Positions 20,236 through 32,914 are shown, counted from the stretch's first letter. The stretch is DNA of 64,000 bases from Gerris lacustris (GCA_951217055.1 OX578280.1:14857394-14921393); one strand, 5' to 3'. Numbers and translations: made by a program. The notes: generated by a model from the letters alone, not told the origin.

Positions 20236-20417
20236 CAGTTTGTGCCAAATGTTTGCACTAACAAGACTGTCAATGGTCAGCGCGGGAAAATCAAATAAAT
20301 GGGGGTGGGGAACCAATAACAGTTCAGGATTTTAAAATATAAAGCTCTCATTGGCTCACCACACCATATGTTTTTACTTTCCCACGCTGTCAACTAACAG
20401 ACATTTGGCACAAGCTG
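20236..20417. mobile_element. TA-flanked MITE, copy 1
   Basis: 182 bp with inverted ends CAGTTTGTGCCAAATGT and ACATTTGGCACAAGCTG, bounded by TA on both sides (20234-20235 and 20418-20419). The inside shares GTCAGCGCGGGAAAAT, GGGGTGGGGAACCAAT and CTCTCATTGGCTC with the element at 61365-61623 (there in part inverted). A TA duplication is typical of Tc1/mariner-like families. No coding sequence. Confidence 0.75.
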
Positions 20418-20420
20418 TAA

Positions 20421-20671
20421 AGCCGTGTCAAGACTGCCCAACCGAACAGAGCAAACGAGCCGAGCAAAGGTATTTGCGCATGCTCAGAATAAAGTAGATA
20501 GAAACTTAAGCCGTGTCCATACTGCCAAACCAAACAGAGAAAACGAGAAGAGCATTGGTCTCTTGCGCATGCCCGGTCTAATATGCGCAGGCGCACTTTA
20601 GAATGGGCATGCGCAGAGACCAATGCTCGGCTCGTTTCCTCTGTTCCGTTCGGCAGTCTGGACACGGCTTA
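20421..20671. mobile_element. foldback element with GC-rich arms
   Basis: The left arm from about 20511 (AAGCCGTGTCC, ACTGCC, CAGAG, GAGCATTGGTCTC, GCGCATGCCC) is the inverse of the right arm ending at 20671. A partial extra left arm lies at 20421-20490. A compact copy is at 44498-44619. The minus-strand frame through it is a by-product. Confidence 0.75.
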
Positions 20672-20689
20672 AATTAGTATTGACTTTTG

Positions 20690-20880
20690 ACACTCAGATT
20701 CAGCCACCTTATGTGGGAGAAAAAATAAAGACACTATAGGCATGTGAGAGAAATGGGGCGAATGACATTTTTATTTGCCTTGCTAGCCCGACTTTCTCAA
20801 TCCAAAAACCAGTACTCTCGTCGGCTCCCGCATTTTTGTGATTTTCCCGCGCTGTCATAAGTCAATACCAACTAAATTTA
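20690..20880. repeat. possible decayed MITE remnant
   Basis: Has GGAAAATCACAAAAATGCGGGAGCC on the minus strand (in part) and CCCGCGCTGTCA on the plus, reminiscent of the inner part of the 20236 element. Ends are unclear. Confidence 0.3.
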
Positions 20881-21749
20881 AGAATATAGTATAAGACTGA
20901 GTATTCCGAGTACAAAAGTGCGTCGTTAAACTATATTTATAGTTTAACGACCGAAATTATACAAAGATCTTCGAAACATATGGTGTAAATAGCGGTCTAT
21001 GACTCTAAATTACAGAGCTCTCCGAAAGGTTCGAAAACTAAGGACCAAAAGAGTATGCAAAACAGTGAAAATTACAATGTGCACGCTTTCAAAGGCAGCA
21101 AATAAATACAGTGAACACAGAAAAACCGAGTGAGAACTGAAGAGCTTAATGTTTAGGTGGAAACAAGAAACCCGTTGCTTGGATACACAACTGATAACAA
21201 CCTTACAACTCAACTCGCAGGTAGAAAACAATCTAAGCTCGATAACCGGCAACTTGTGTTTGCTAAAACTCTTTTAACATTTTAAACTATAAACAGACTC
21301 TCCTATAGCCAGAATAGAATAGCTTATTTTACAGAGGTAATAAACATTTTAGTGGGACGAGGTTGTTGACTGTTTGGAGAGAATCGATAAGACCCGTTTT
21401 CTACTACGAGTCAGGCACGTCTCCGTCTCGAGAGACGGCGCCATTTATTTTGTAAGTAACTGAATACCAAAATGTACGAATCGACTTACTTATGTATAGT
21501 TCAACGAGTGCTTTCACTGATAGAGCTTAAACCGTTTTGCCTCCACAGCGAGACAGAGCTGGCGCCTTTTTTTTAATGAGAAGCAGAATGTCATATATGA
21601 GAACAGTAAAGTTTCTTGAGAAGCAGTCATAAATGTTTAAAAAAAAGTTTATTAAACTGCTAAAATTTTCATTTCTAGTTTTATATCATGGTACTTCAAA
21701 TGAAGAGGGAACAAGGAATGCATTGCAAAGTGGAAAAGCAACTACCATA

Positions 21750-22350
21750 TAGCATCAAATATAAAACGCCCTTGAATATAAGACGCATTCCGTTTTTCGC
21801 ACCAAAACTTTGGGGAAAAGATTAATGCATCGAATAAAAGACACAACCTGTTTCAAAGGAAAGTCCTCCGTTCTCATTTTTAGCAACTTGTTCATACGTC
21901 AAATTTAGGCAGTCTACCATGGATATATTGTTGGAATATTGAATCTTCATTTAAATATAACACAGACGCAATGCTGGCAGAAAAATACCTACCAAGGTTA
22001 GATTTTGAAAATAAAATTTTGAAGCTAACAAGAAATAAATAGATACAACAGAATCCTCCTCTTTCCCCCAAAAATCTCATCAGAAATTGAACACGTTGAA
22101 ATGCCAGAAAATTGATGAAATAAGAGGGCCCGACAATGATATCTCGGCAAATATCAGAGAATTGGAAATAAAAAGTAAAATCGACATCTCAATCTCAGTG
22201 GTATGCTCTTGAAAGAGAAGTGCGTAGAAAAAAGGTTAGTGGATAATGTTACACTTAAATACATCAATACGCACGTTATCCCAATTTCGCGATGCAAAAA
22301 CGGTGGAAAAATACGTCTTATATTCGAAGCAATACGTTATCATTTTTAAG
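21750..22350. mobile_element. degenerate inverted-repeat element (ATATAAGACGCA type)
   Basis: TTGAATATAAGACGCATTCC at about 21771 and ATACGTCTTATATTCGAAGC at about 22309 form imperfect inverted ends around 530 bp of non-coding sequence. This type of end occurs widely in non-autonomous DNA transposons. Ends are not precise. Confidence 0.35.
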
Positions 22351-22663
22351 GGAAATAAAGACTTTTCTTTCTTATATTTAAACCCCTTAACGATGAACAC
22401 AGAAATTCTATTACAAAATGAGATTTTATTTGAAATAATTACCTCTTCATGTTTAGGAAATATTACAGTATCACAATCACAGGATTGAGTGCATCTGAGT
22501 TGTTGAATAGCGATCTAAAACCACTGTTTACACGAGCTTAGTAACTAGTTTTTCGCAACATGCAAACACAATTGGATTAAGTTCTTAAGCAAGTGTTTCA
22601 TTTAGTAAACCATGTAGTGAAGTAAGTACTTAAGTAAGTGGCCTTCCCCCACCGCTACTTGAC

Positions 22664-24882
22664 AACAACTAAAAAAGTGTAGACAGGTCAGTTTAGCTAA
22701 GTTAATAATTAGGGTTTAAGTTGAGTAGAAGTTGTATAAAAGCGTAGACAGGTCAGTTTAGCCAAGTTAATAATTAGGGTTTAAGTAGAGTAAAAGTTCT
22801 AAAAAAGCGTAGGCAGGTCACTTTAGCTAAGTTACTAATTAGGGTTTAAGTAGAGTAAAAGCGTAGACAGGTCAATTTAGCTAAGTTACTAATTAGGGTT
22901 TAAGTAGAGTAAAAGCGTAGACAGGTCAATTTAGCCAAGTTAATAATTAGGGTTTAAGTAGAGTAAAAGTTCTAAAAAAGCGTAGACAGGTCACTTTAGC
23001 TAAGTTAATAATTAGGGTTTAAGTAGAGTAAAAGCGTAGACAGGTCACTTTAGCTAAGTTACTAATTAGGGTTTAAGTAGAGTAAAAGCGTAGACAGGTC
23101 ACTTTAGCTAAGTTAATAATTAGGGTTTAAGTAGAGTAAAAGCGTAGACAGGTCACTTTAGCTAAGTTAATAATTAGGGTTTAAGCAAAGTAAAAGTTCT
23201 AAAAAAGCGTAAACAGGTCACTTTAGCTAAGTTAATAATTAGGGTTTAAGTAAAGTAAAAGTTCTAAAAAAGCGTAGACAGGTCACTTTAGCTAAGTTAA
23301 TAATTAGGGTTTAAGTAAAGTAAAAGTTCTAAAAAAGCGTAGACAGGTCACTTTAGCTAAGTTAATAATTAGGGTTTAAGTAAAGTAAAAGTTCTAAAAA
23401 AGCGTAGACAGGTCACTTTAGCTAAGTTAATAATTAGGGTTTAAGTAAAGTAAAAGTTCTAAAAAAGCGTAAACAGGTCACTTTAGCTAAGTTAATAATT
23501 AGGGTTTAAGTAAAGTAAAAGTTCTAAAAAAGCGTAGACAGGTCACTTTAGCTAAGTTAATAATTAGGGTTTAAGTAAAGTAAAAGTTCTAAAAAAGCGT
23601 AGACAGGTCACTTTAGCTAAGTTAATAATTAGGGTTTAAGTAGAGTAAAAGTGTAGACAGGTCAATTTAGCCAAGTTAATAATTAGGGTTTAAGTAGAGT
23701 AAAAGTTCTAAAAAAGCGTAGACAGGTCACTTTAGCTAAGTTAATAATTAGGGTTTAAGTAAAGTAAAAGTTCTAAAAAAGCGTAGACAGGTCACTTTAG
23801 CTAAGTTAATAATTAGGGTTTAAGTAGAGTAAAAGTTCTAAAAAAGCGTAAACAGGTCACTTTAGCTAAGTTAATAATTAGGGTTTAAGTAGAGTAAAAG
23901 TTCTAAAAAAGCGTAGACAGGTCACTTTAGCTGTTAATAATTAGGGTTTAAGTAGAGTAAAAGCATAGACAGGTCAATTTAGCCAAGTTAATAATTAGGG
24001 TATAAGTAGAGTAAAAGTTCTAAAAAACTTAGACAGGTCACTTTAGCTAAGTTAATAATTAGGGTTTAAGTAGAGTAAAAGTTCTAAAAAAGCGTAGACT
24101 GGTCACTTTAGCTAAGTTAATAATTAGGGTTTAAGTAGAGTAAAAGTGTAGACAGGTCACTTTAGCTAAGTTAATAATTAGGGTTTAAGTAGAGTAAAAG
24201 TTCTAAAAAAGCGTAGACAGGTCACTTTAGCTAAGTTAATAATTAGGGTTTAAGTAGAGTAAAAGCATAGACAGGTCAATTTAGCCAAGTTAATAATTAG
24301 GGTATAAGTAGAGTAAAAGTTCTAAAAAACTTAGACAGGTCAGTTTAGCCAAGTTAATAATTAGGGTTTATGTAGAGTAAAAGTTCTAAAAAAGCGTAGA
24401 CAGATCAGTTAAGCTAAGTTAATAATTAGGGTTTATGTAGAGTAAAAGTTCTAAAAAAGCGTAGACAGGTCAGTTAAGCTAAGTTAATAATTAGGGTTTA
24501 TGTAGAGTAAAAGTTCTAAAAAAGCGTAGACAGGTCAGTTAAGCTAAGTTAATAATTAGGGTTTATGTAGAGTAAAAGTTCTAAAAAAGCGTAGCCAGGT
24601 CAGTTAAGCTAAGTTAATAATTAGGGTTTATGTAGAGTAAAAGTTCTAAAAAAGCGTAGACAGGTCAGTTAAGCTAAGTAAATAATTAGGGTTTAAGTAG
24701 AGTAAAAGTGTAGACAGGCCAATTTAGCTAAGTTAATAATTAGGGTTTATGTAGAGTAAAAGTTCTAAAAAAGCGTAGACAGATCAGTTAAGCTAAGTTA
24801 ATAATTAGGGTTTAAGTAGAGTAAAAGTGTAGACAGGCCAATTTAGCTAAGTTAATAATTAGGGTTTAAGTAGAGTAAAGAA
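22664..24882. repeat. 54/65-bp satellite array (about 36 units)
   Basis: Each unit has TAGACAGGTCA, a TTTAGCTAAGTTAATAATTA block and AGGGTTTAAGTAGAGTAAAA. Units come in a 54-bp form and a 65-bp form that adds GTTCTAAAAAA. Exact spacings of 65 (23221/23286/23351) and 54 (23048/23102) can be read. Types are mixed on the left, mainly 65-bp in the middle, and on the right units carry GTTTATGTAGAG. No open frame of note. Confidence 0.97.
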
Positions 24883-25049
24883 TATTTTAATGCGTAATCA
24901 GGGATAGCCGATAGCCAATCTGTGACATGCGTGTCAAAGGTGAAACTCTACTGGCTTTTTGTACCTTATTCTTAGTATTAAATGATCATATTAAAACCTA
25001 TAACCTTCTGACAGATATAGCTTAGTAGTGCTTGATTGTGCGAGTCATA

Positions 25050-25625
25050 GACAAAATACCAACCATTAATTAATAATTTGGCAAATGAAATTAAATAACA
25101 AAATAGTTTGCCAATTAGTGGCACAGCACATAGCTTTCTCGTGTCTTATTTCCTATACTTTAATGATTTTATGTTTTACACAAGCAACTATATTCAAATT
25201 TATTTATTTTCCCTCCGTTTCTTATATGAATCAAAGTATCAATTTGGCAAAATGTAATCAGCGCAGACGGTAGAAATTAATCTGGGAAAATTTGCGGACT
25301 AATTTCGACAAACCATCCAAAAATTCATAACAAATTAGATAAGTGCTTTTGAAGGTGTAGGTGTAAATAAATGTTTGTTAGATGCATGTGGGCGAAGAAG
25401 GTTGAATCTAATATGGGACCAACAATGGGCTAATTATGACCTACCATCCAAATTATATTAAAATCGAACGAGTAGTTTTCGAGATATATTGGTAAGCAAA
25501 AATAGAGCGACAAAAAGTGGAACAAAAAATATACCCTGATGAAAATTTTGAAATCGGACACATTAAAACATTTTCATCACATAGCTCCCACTACCTTCAG
25601 TAAGCTTGGAAGCAAAACATATCAA
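25050..25625 (+). repeat. dispersed repeat copy (GGGACCAACAATGGGC family)
   Basis: Ordered words: TTAATAATTTGGC, ATTTTATGTTTTAC, AATCAGCGCAGACGG, ATATGGGACCAACAATGGGC, AAAATCGAACGAGTAGTTTT, GAGCGACA, and TTCAGTAAGCTTGGAAGC at the end. The same order is found at 45540-46140. It is a mid-length copy of a non-coding transposon-like family. Confidence 0.7.
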
Positions 25626-25629
25626 AAAA

Positions 25630-26215
25630 GATAAGAGGTGTAAAAATAATTATACTTTTATTATTACAAGGTCACTTCACCAAAAGCCAATTTTTTTAAA
25701 GACTTATCAAGCTAAAATATAAATAATGTATCATAAAATCATAGAGGTTAAAAGAAGATAAAAATAAACAGGGAAGCTAGGAAAAAATGTCTAAACAAAA
25801 GGCTGTGACAGTGTCTAAAGATAGGGATTACTGACACGTGCCTTCTGAGTAGATAACTCAACTGAGAAACTTACTGAACTGTATAATGAGATCTTCTTGT
25901 GGTATAGCTCTAGCAGGTGATGCGTGGTATAGTGAGGAAAAGAGAAACAACCAATCCTCCCATTCATACGTAGACCAAGAATGAATTTAGTAATGGTGAA
26001 TGAACTAGAAGTGAGACAAGTCAAGGCATTCTAGCTATATATTCTTTGCATGCAGCACAAACAAAATTATATATAATATTCTAATTGCAGAAAAGTAAAA
26101 TTCACATAAAGTGTACAAAGTTGTCTGGGTACTTCTTTAAATTGTTACACCTCTGTTTTCATAAATTTTCTAACAAATGTTTATATAAACGGATGTTGAA
26201 GACTAAATAGTTATT
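25630..26215. other. no gene seen
   Basis: AT-rich. A partial end of the TTCTTTA(G/A)ATTGTTAC family (see 38744) lies near 26130-26150. The 69-residue minus-strand frame here has no recognised domain. Confidence 0.4.
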
Positions 26216-26398
26216 TACGCACCAAGGGAGTAAAGTTAGGCATAATTCCCGAAGCAATAAAGTTGACTCCTTAGGCGAAAGCCGAAGGGAAGGAATCATG
26301 AATTTTAAGTGTTCATGTTGGTTCCCGAGGCGTAGCCGAGGTAACCATGAATTAAATATTGCTCTGGGAATTATGCCTTTTTACTTTCGCGGTGCGTA
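26216..26398. mobile_element. TA-flanked MITE
   Basis: Inverted ends TACGCACC and GGTGCGTA with further pairing between AGGCATAATTCCCGAAGCAA and TTGCTCTGGGAATTATGCC. It has TA at each side, 183 bp overall, and no coding sequence. Confidence 0.75.
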
Positions 26399-26748
26399 CA
26401 AGATTTTACCTTGGAAAAAAAAAAAATACAAATTATAACACAAGATAAACTTTTTTTATCTTTACTTTATTAACACAGGCAATATAAATCAGCCTTGACT
26501 GTGTTTGCTTCTTGTACGATATTATCGGGAATGTTTTGAAAACAGATCATCAAGGTCCACTAAGTTATCTTCCATGATCATTTCTTATTAATCTATTTTA
26601 TGTAACTTTATATTTAAATAAAAACGAGCAAATTTAAAAAAGAACTAATAAATTTAACTAAAAACAACACAATTAATAGAACACTTACTCAAAACACGGA
26701 GCGTTTTAAAACAAAACAAAGAAATATTTAAAAACAGCTGATTACGAG

Positions 26749-27610
26749 TCATGTTTCAATGAACAGTGTTGCCAACTTAAATCTTCTTTTTTTTCCGGGG
26801 GGTTTAAAACCCAGAGACATAGACCACTTAAGTGGGTCCTTTGGGCAAACCCGGTATAGTGAAGAATTCTCTCCCTGATTCTTCTTTAGTCTGAGCAGAC
26901 TGAAAGACTCACAAAAAGCCAGGAGTCTGTTCAGAGCCAGTCCCTTAACCTCTTCTAAGGGAAGAATTGGCAATCCAAAGGTTTGCCATCTAAGACGAGC
27001 CAACACTGGGCAGCAGCTTAGTAGGTGAATAGGAGTTTCATCTTCCTCTCCACACAGCCAACAGGTGGGACTTTCAACCAAGCCTAGCAGCTGCAAGTGT
27101 CTGTTGAGACGACAGTGACCGGTTATAAATCCAGTCATGAGATGACAAGTGCCCCTGTTAAGGGCCAATAGTATTTTAGTAACTTTATGAGATGGTCCTG
27201 AAATAAACAACTTACTTAGACTGTCTCATTCTGGGAGCAGTTTCCCAGGTTCTTTGAAAATCTCTTAACAAAGACTTCTTTAAAGCGGTCCTCACAACGC
27301 AGCGAGATATACCTTCCACTGGTTCCGGGACAGAAGGAGTTACACTGAAACCTTGCCTAGCCAGTTGATCTACCGATTCATTCCCTTCTATCCCACTATG
27401 TCCCGGAACCCATACTAGGTGGACAGCATTCTGTCTTGTCAGATCATTAAGAAATCTCTTGCAATCTGTCACTAGATTCAGTCTTACACGTGATACGACT
27501 ATAAATTTTAAAACATAGTCCAGAAATCTCAGCACCTTGGGGAGAGAAACATACAAACCTATAAGACGATTGTAGGGCAGACTATTGTTAAGAACCAAGA
27601 GGATAAGTGG
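26749..27610 (-). pseudogene. broken non-LTR retrotransposon 3' end (RNase H plus CCHC tail)
   Basis: Two minus-strand frames that belong together. The upstream one (27212-27598) has HLVWVPGHSGIEGNE followed by VDQLARQG, the end of an RNase H domain as in I/R1/Jockey-type LINEs. The downstream one (26749-27210) has LNRGTCHLMTGFITGHCRLN and a CWLCGEEDETPIHLLSCC finger typical of the C-terminus of these elements. A frame break of one or two bases, with a TAA, separates them at about 27211. The 5' part (endonuclease, RT and most RNase H) is absent. It is a dead 5'-truncated copy. Confidence 0.85.
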
Positions 27611-27619
27611 CGAGAGGAA

Positions 27620-28200
27620 TGAAATTAGGCAGTGCTTGAGTGTTTCAAATTAAACAATAACGTCCCATTGTCTGAGGTTGTTGGGTTTAAGAGCTTTATT
27701 ATAGTAATGTTTAGAATTATACGTTGCAAATGGACTGGAATCAAAATCAATAGCTATATAATGCGAGATATCAAATGTTCATTAGTTGCAAGTTGAACAA
27801 CTATTTCGCTTTGTATCAGTAATCAGCAATCGTTTTATGACTATAGTATATGGAAGTACATAATAATAAATACTAATACTTTTATACTTCTAAGGATTAA
27901 GTATTGTCTGTTTTTTGTTTTTGTTTTTTTTTTCTTTTTTTTTTTTACATTATAAAGAGAACTCACAGCAAATTCGATTTTGCTGGATTTACATGTTTTC
28001 ATTCCTAAAATAAGGTTTTTTTTAAAATAATGTCTGTCTGTCGTCTGTGGAGACGCGTGGAGCATTAACTTCTGGGCTGATTTTTTTCTTTTAAAATGAA
28101 TTTTCGATAAAAAATAAGCTATTAAAAATGGCTTCAACATTTTTGTAATGCGAATTGTTACTCGATTCCTGATATTTAAAACTTTTTTGTATTTATGTAC
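27620..28200. other. no gene; scrap of the TIR/B-box family
   Basis: Poly-T rich. At 28025-28075 ATGTCTGTCTGTCGTCTGTGGAGACGCGTGGAGC matches in part the start of the family at 52448, quoted here only for location. The 124-residue minus-strand frame reads through low-complexity sequence. Confidence 0.4.
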
Positions 28201-28204
28201 ATAT

Positions 28205-28905
28205 TTATGAGTCACTTCCGACGATATCTCACCCCAGGATGCACTTAAAAAAATCCAAACAAATTTTAAAATGTCAATAATATCAAAAGAAAGGATGAGT
28301 TCGTTGACCAGAATTTTTTGGATTCATTTAGGTCGAATTTTTACAATTTAGGGTCAAAAATAGCATAATAACGTGATTTTTCCATTTTACCCCCTTCTTA
28401 TATGAAAATATGACAAAAGTGTACATAACAACAATTACTGTACTCTTAAAGAGCTTTCCAACGATATAAATTTTGAAGGGTAAATACTATATGACTTTTG
28501 TACCCCGTACCCCTGATTACCAATTTTTTTTTTTTCACCCATCCGAATTTTAAACCAAAATTTTCCTAAATTATCATAAGCCAATAATACGCAGATTTAT
28601 TTGAAAATTCGCTCATTAAGTCATGGTGCATGACTAGACTTTTTTCCATTTTACCCTCCTCTTATATCAAAATATGTCAAAAGTGTAACAAATAACTGTA
28701 CTCTTAAAGAGCTTTCCAACGACATGTATCTTGAAGGGTATATACTATTTTGATTTTTTTATCCAGTACCCCCAGTGTATCAATTTTTTTCCCCCATCCA
28801 AATTCTAAATAAAATTTTCCTATATTATCAGAAGCCAATAATACGCAGATTTCTTTGAAAATTCGCTCATTAAGTCGCTCATGGTGCATGCCTGGACTTT
28901 TTAAT
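28205..28905 (+). repeat. dispersed repeat with internal duplication (GAGCTTTCCAACGA family)
   Basis: CGATATCTCACCCCAGGATG at the left, then CTCTTAAAGAGCTTTCCAAC, GTACCCC and AATAATACGCAGATTT. The second half repeats from about 28640 (TTTTACCCTCCTCTTATATC again). An inverted copy is at 47270-47715. Non-coding. Confidence 0.7.
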
Positions 28906-28909
28906 TTAT

Positions 28910-29755
28910 CGATGACAGTGATTAATCTGGGAGTGAAAAGAAAAATACCTTAACTAATTTTATGAACGTCAATAATAAAATGCATTTAAAAAAGCAACAT
29001 TTATATTAAAATAGAAAAAGAAGATAGAGAAAGTAAATAAATAAAAAAGGGTGAGTGTTTGATGTATTTTTTTCTTGAGACGTTAATATATAAATAAAAT
29101 AGAGATAAAAAAGATTAAAAGAAAAGTGCAGAATGAAATAGAGAGAGAAGCCCCAACTGGAATGTAAGAATCCAGACCAAGGTTAGCTAAAAGAAGACCT
29201 TTAGACCAAAACATTTCACACTATCCTAAGAACTTGACCTAATAAACTGCGTTTTAAATTAAATAATAGCTAAAAATAAAACAGGTGACACAATCACCTT
29301 AAAGCAAGCGTGAAGGAAAATCTATTCACCGATTGAATTATACAACTTAAAAGACTTTCATAATCTTTATTTCGATATAATACCAGATGAAGACGGTTGA
29401 CTTTCAAAATAGATCTGATACTAAAATAATAAAATGACAGTATTCAAAAACAATTCGTTAAAGAATAACTGACAAAAAAGAAACTTGAAAGACAATAGAG
29501 TAAAACGAGGAGTACCAAGGTCAATTCAAAATTTTAAAATAATTAGCAAATAAACAAATAAAATACGATTCAATTGTATTTCATTTCTTTATTTGTTACT
29601 ACTACACAATTCGCACCCAGAATTTTTTTTTTGTGTTGGCATTAGCTTTTCAACTATACAGCCATACAAGTATTAATGTTTTTTATTTGCTCGTTTTTCT
29701 ATTAATTTAAATTTTTATTTGTTCACTATTTAGAAAATAGTATATTTCACGAAAC
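28910..29755. other. AT-rich sequence, no gene
   Basis: No exon, repeat end or RNA gene is recognised. Confidence 0.45.
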
Positions 29756-29759
29756 ACAA

Positions 29760-30290
29760 GGATATTATTGCTTTGAAGAATGCTTTTATTAAGAACTGGT
29801 TGTTTTATTTTATCTGAGATGCTGTGGAGCAATCTCTCCCTACTATCTCTGTACTTTGTACATTTCATAATTAAATGCTCTAGATCTCCGACTTCATTTC
29901 ATCTGTCACACATATCTGAGGAGCTTCTTCCGATCATCTTCAGGTACTTGGGGCAGAGTCCGTGGTTGCATCTTAGTCTATTTATCACGCTCACCAAGTT
30001 CTTTCCTTTTACCTCTGCGAACCATGGGTTGGACCTCAGAGTGGGCTCTATTCTTCTATAATTCCGTGTTCTGTAATCACCTTTGAATTCATCTATCCAT
30101 TTTTTTTTTAACTCGATGTTTAGCTTGATTTATTGGGTCCATTATTATTAATTGGTACTTTAGGGTTTCACTTTCGTAATCCCACTCCCTCGCTAAAGTA
30201 TCAGCCATGTCATTCGGTGTTATTCCTAAGTGACCTTTCAGCCAAACCACGGTAACATCTTTACGTACACCCAGAAATCGGTTCGTTCCT
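29760..30290 (-). pseudogene. second broken non-LTR retrotransposon 3' end
   Basis: Read on the minus strand, VTVVWLKGHLGITPNDMA at about 30200-30255 is RNase H-like (GH, and a D near the end). After a run of A near 30100 the frame shifts, and the next frame carries CNHGLCPKYLKMIGRSSSDM and then DLEHLIMKC, like the C-terminal tail of RNase H-bearing LINEs. At least one in-frame stop also lies in this tail. The upstream part is replaced by the 74-bp array. The plus-strand frame here is a shadow. Confidence 0.7.
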
Positions 30291-30955
30291 AGAAAAGATT
30301 GTATCCACCTTAACCGCAAAACGTTTTGAATACGCGATCCGCATATACGGTTCGTTCTAAGAAAAAGCTGTATTGACTTAGGACAAAAAGCGTTTTGTAA
30401 ACGCAAACCACATCCAGAAATGGGTTTGTTCCAAGAAAAAAGATGTGTTGACCTTGAACTAAAAGGTTTTGAAAACGCAATCCACATCCAGAAATCGGTT
30501 TGTTCCAAGAAAAAAGATGTGTTGACCTTGAACTAAAAGGTTTTGAAAACGCAATCCACATCCAGAAATCGGTTTGTTCCAAGAAAAAAGATGTGTTGAC
30601 CTTGAACTAAAAGGTTTTGAAAACGCAATCCACATCCAGAAATCGGTTTGTTCCAAGAAAAAGGATGTATTCTATCTTGAACAAAAAGGTTTTGAAAACG
30701 CAATCCACATCCAGAAATCGGTTCTTTCACGGAAAAAGGATGTATTCACCTTGAACAAAAAGGTTTTGAAAACGCAATTCACATCCAGAAATCGGTTCTT
30801 TCACGGAAAAAGGATGTATTCACCTTGAACAAAAAGGTTTTGAAAACGCAATCCACATCCAGAAATCGGATTGTTCCGAGAAAAATTGTCCCGAAAGCTG
30901 GATTTACCTTGGACATAAAGGTTTTGAAAACGCAATCCGCATCCAGATACTGCTG
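30268..30955. repeat. 74-bp tandem array (about 9 copies)
   Basis: CATCCAGAAATCGG recurs with a 74-bp spacing (30485, 30559 and on). Each unit has GGTTTTGAAAACGCAATCC. The left units are more diverged and the array abuts the LINE remnant. The overlapping minus-strand frames with MEQTDFWMWIAFSKPF are by-products. Confidence 0.92.
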
Positions 30956-31699
30956 ATGTTAGGTTAAAAAGTTGTATTTATGTTTGTTTTTTCTTCTTTT
31001 TTTAATGAAGCCTTAAGAATTAGCCTTAACAATAAGAATATTCTGCGTGTCATGATTAAGGAAAAGGAACAATTCAGATATTAAATGAATCTAATAAAAA
31101 TGAATATATCAAAATCATTGTTTGACCCACTTTAGTAATAATTAGTATAAAAGTTTAACTTCAATAAAAACTTACCAAGAAACAACTCAAATGTCAGCTA
31201 TAAATACAATCCTTGTCATAACAACAGAATATATATATTCCATTTACATTTGAAGTTAATTACGATAATAGTATTGACTATAATGATAAATTACTTATAC
31301 CTTGAACAATACCTACAATAAAATAGTGATAAAATAAAGCTAATTATATCAAGCAATTAAAAAAACACACAAGTTGGTGTTTAAAAACACTTTCTAAACC
31401 TCTTAAAGCTTGAATTAAGCTCAGGGCCGGATTTTCAATTTTCGGGCCCCCCCGCGAAAAACTCCAATGGGCCCCCAACCTACCCAGGCCAGGTCCTATT
31501 CGGAAGGGGAGGGGGGGGGGGGGGAAGGAGTTTACTGGTTAGTGTAGAATGGGAGTCCTACACTATCGGTGAGCCTCGTGATGGGCAAAGAAAGTAAGAA
31601 AGCTACACACTACAACCTAATTTTACACGCACCGCATTCATTCTTCATCTCTAATTCGCTTTTGAACTACCTCGCCAAAGTTGACCGATGTAGAAGACA

Positions 31700-32386
31700 T
31701 GTTTATTTTAGCAACGCTCGCGTAAACGTTCAAATGTAAAATTGAAATTTTTGGACGGGAAAAATTAACTTATTCTATTCAATGAGACATACAACTTTTT
31801 TAAATTATTTTTTTTTTTTTTTAGTTAAATCAACACCGCTACTGCTATGAAGTGTTAATGGTCGCTAAATTTATAAAGCGGACCTAAACTGTTTAAAATA
31901 GAGAAAACTACGTTTTAACCGATATCTTACGTTCTAACGTAACGATTTTTATAACACGTCGTACACAAAGTAATGTAAAGTAAAATTGAACAGGCATGTA
32001 AAATTTCAACCTGATACAAGCAGACGTTTTTGAATAGGGAAGAGATATATTTTATAATATTTTAAATTAGTAGGCCGGGTAGAGGAAAACAGCCCTGTTT
32101 CCCACGAACTACCACCTTCCTTTTTAACTATATCAACTCATCATGATTATGATTAATTTTTTCTCAATATTCAATACATAAGTATTTATTGCAAGGCACT
32201 CGCTTCAATGATGCAAACAATGTTTTTCTCTTAATTTTGTCTTAACTCCGCTAGGTACAAACAGTTAATTACTATTAATTTTGTCTCTTTTCTAACTGCG
32301 CCATGTATAAGTAGTTAGCATCGTATACTTAGTAGTGTGAATTTATAATTTGTATATTTAATGAAAAGCGTAAGGAACTTCGTTCC
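31700..32386. mobile_element. nested partial copy of the GGAACGAAGTTCC element
   Basis: Contains GCAACGCTCGCGTAAACGTT, the AAGCGGACCTAAAC block and the right end TAAGGAACTTCGTTCC (32371-32386) as in 3076-6067. The left end is missing. Confidence 0.65.
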
Positions 32387-32914
32387 TAACGGGTGTCCTG
32401 CGACGCCACACGTATATTTTTTTTAAAAAAGTGTTACGTTTTGTTTAAAAGTTGTGTCAACATGTTATATAAAGATGTAAGTTAAAAGTTAATGTAGATA
32501 TAAGAAATAAAATTTTAAAAATCTTTTAGGCCTGAAGATGCCTCAAAGGAGGTGAAATATAGCCAAAAACGGATTGACTTTGGAGTTATTAATGCCCTAA
32601 AGACCTAAATAAGAATCATAAGCATAGTATGGAAATGAAGGGTAACATACTGCGAATATCTCTCAAATAAATAATAATGCAATTTACCTCCTCACAACAA
32701 CTACAATATTATACTGGGTGTCCTATAACTATTCCCTTTTCATATTAACTTTTGTAATATTTCAAATAAAAATTTTTTCAAGCTTATCCGAAAAAGGGGT
32801 CTTAAATTTTTTTCGTTAGTCCTTTTCGAAGATACCTATTTTATCGTTTAGGTAAAAAAGAAACTGAGCTGATTTGGTTATTATGTATAATGGCCAGATA
32901 TATGTATTATATAT
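32387..32914. other. transposon-end scraps, no gene
   Basis: TTTTAGGCCTGAAGATG at about 32526 also occurs near 52303, and TACTGGGTGTCC at 32712 resembles the end of the 54138 element. No coding sequence. Confidence 0.4.

Noticed and set aside
22664..24882. Interstitial telomere repeats (TTAGGG in each unit)
   Set aside because: TTAGGG occurs once per 54/65-bp unit and never in tandem, so this is a satellite, not telomeric DNA.
27841..28215. 124-residue minus-strand gene
   Set aside because: The frame runs through poly-T and a transposon scrap and has a run of lysines with no domain.
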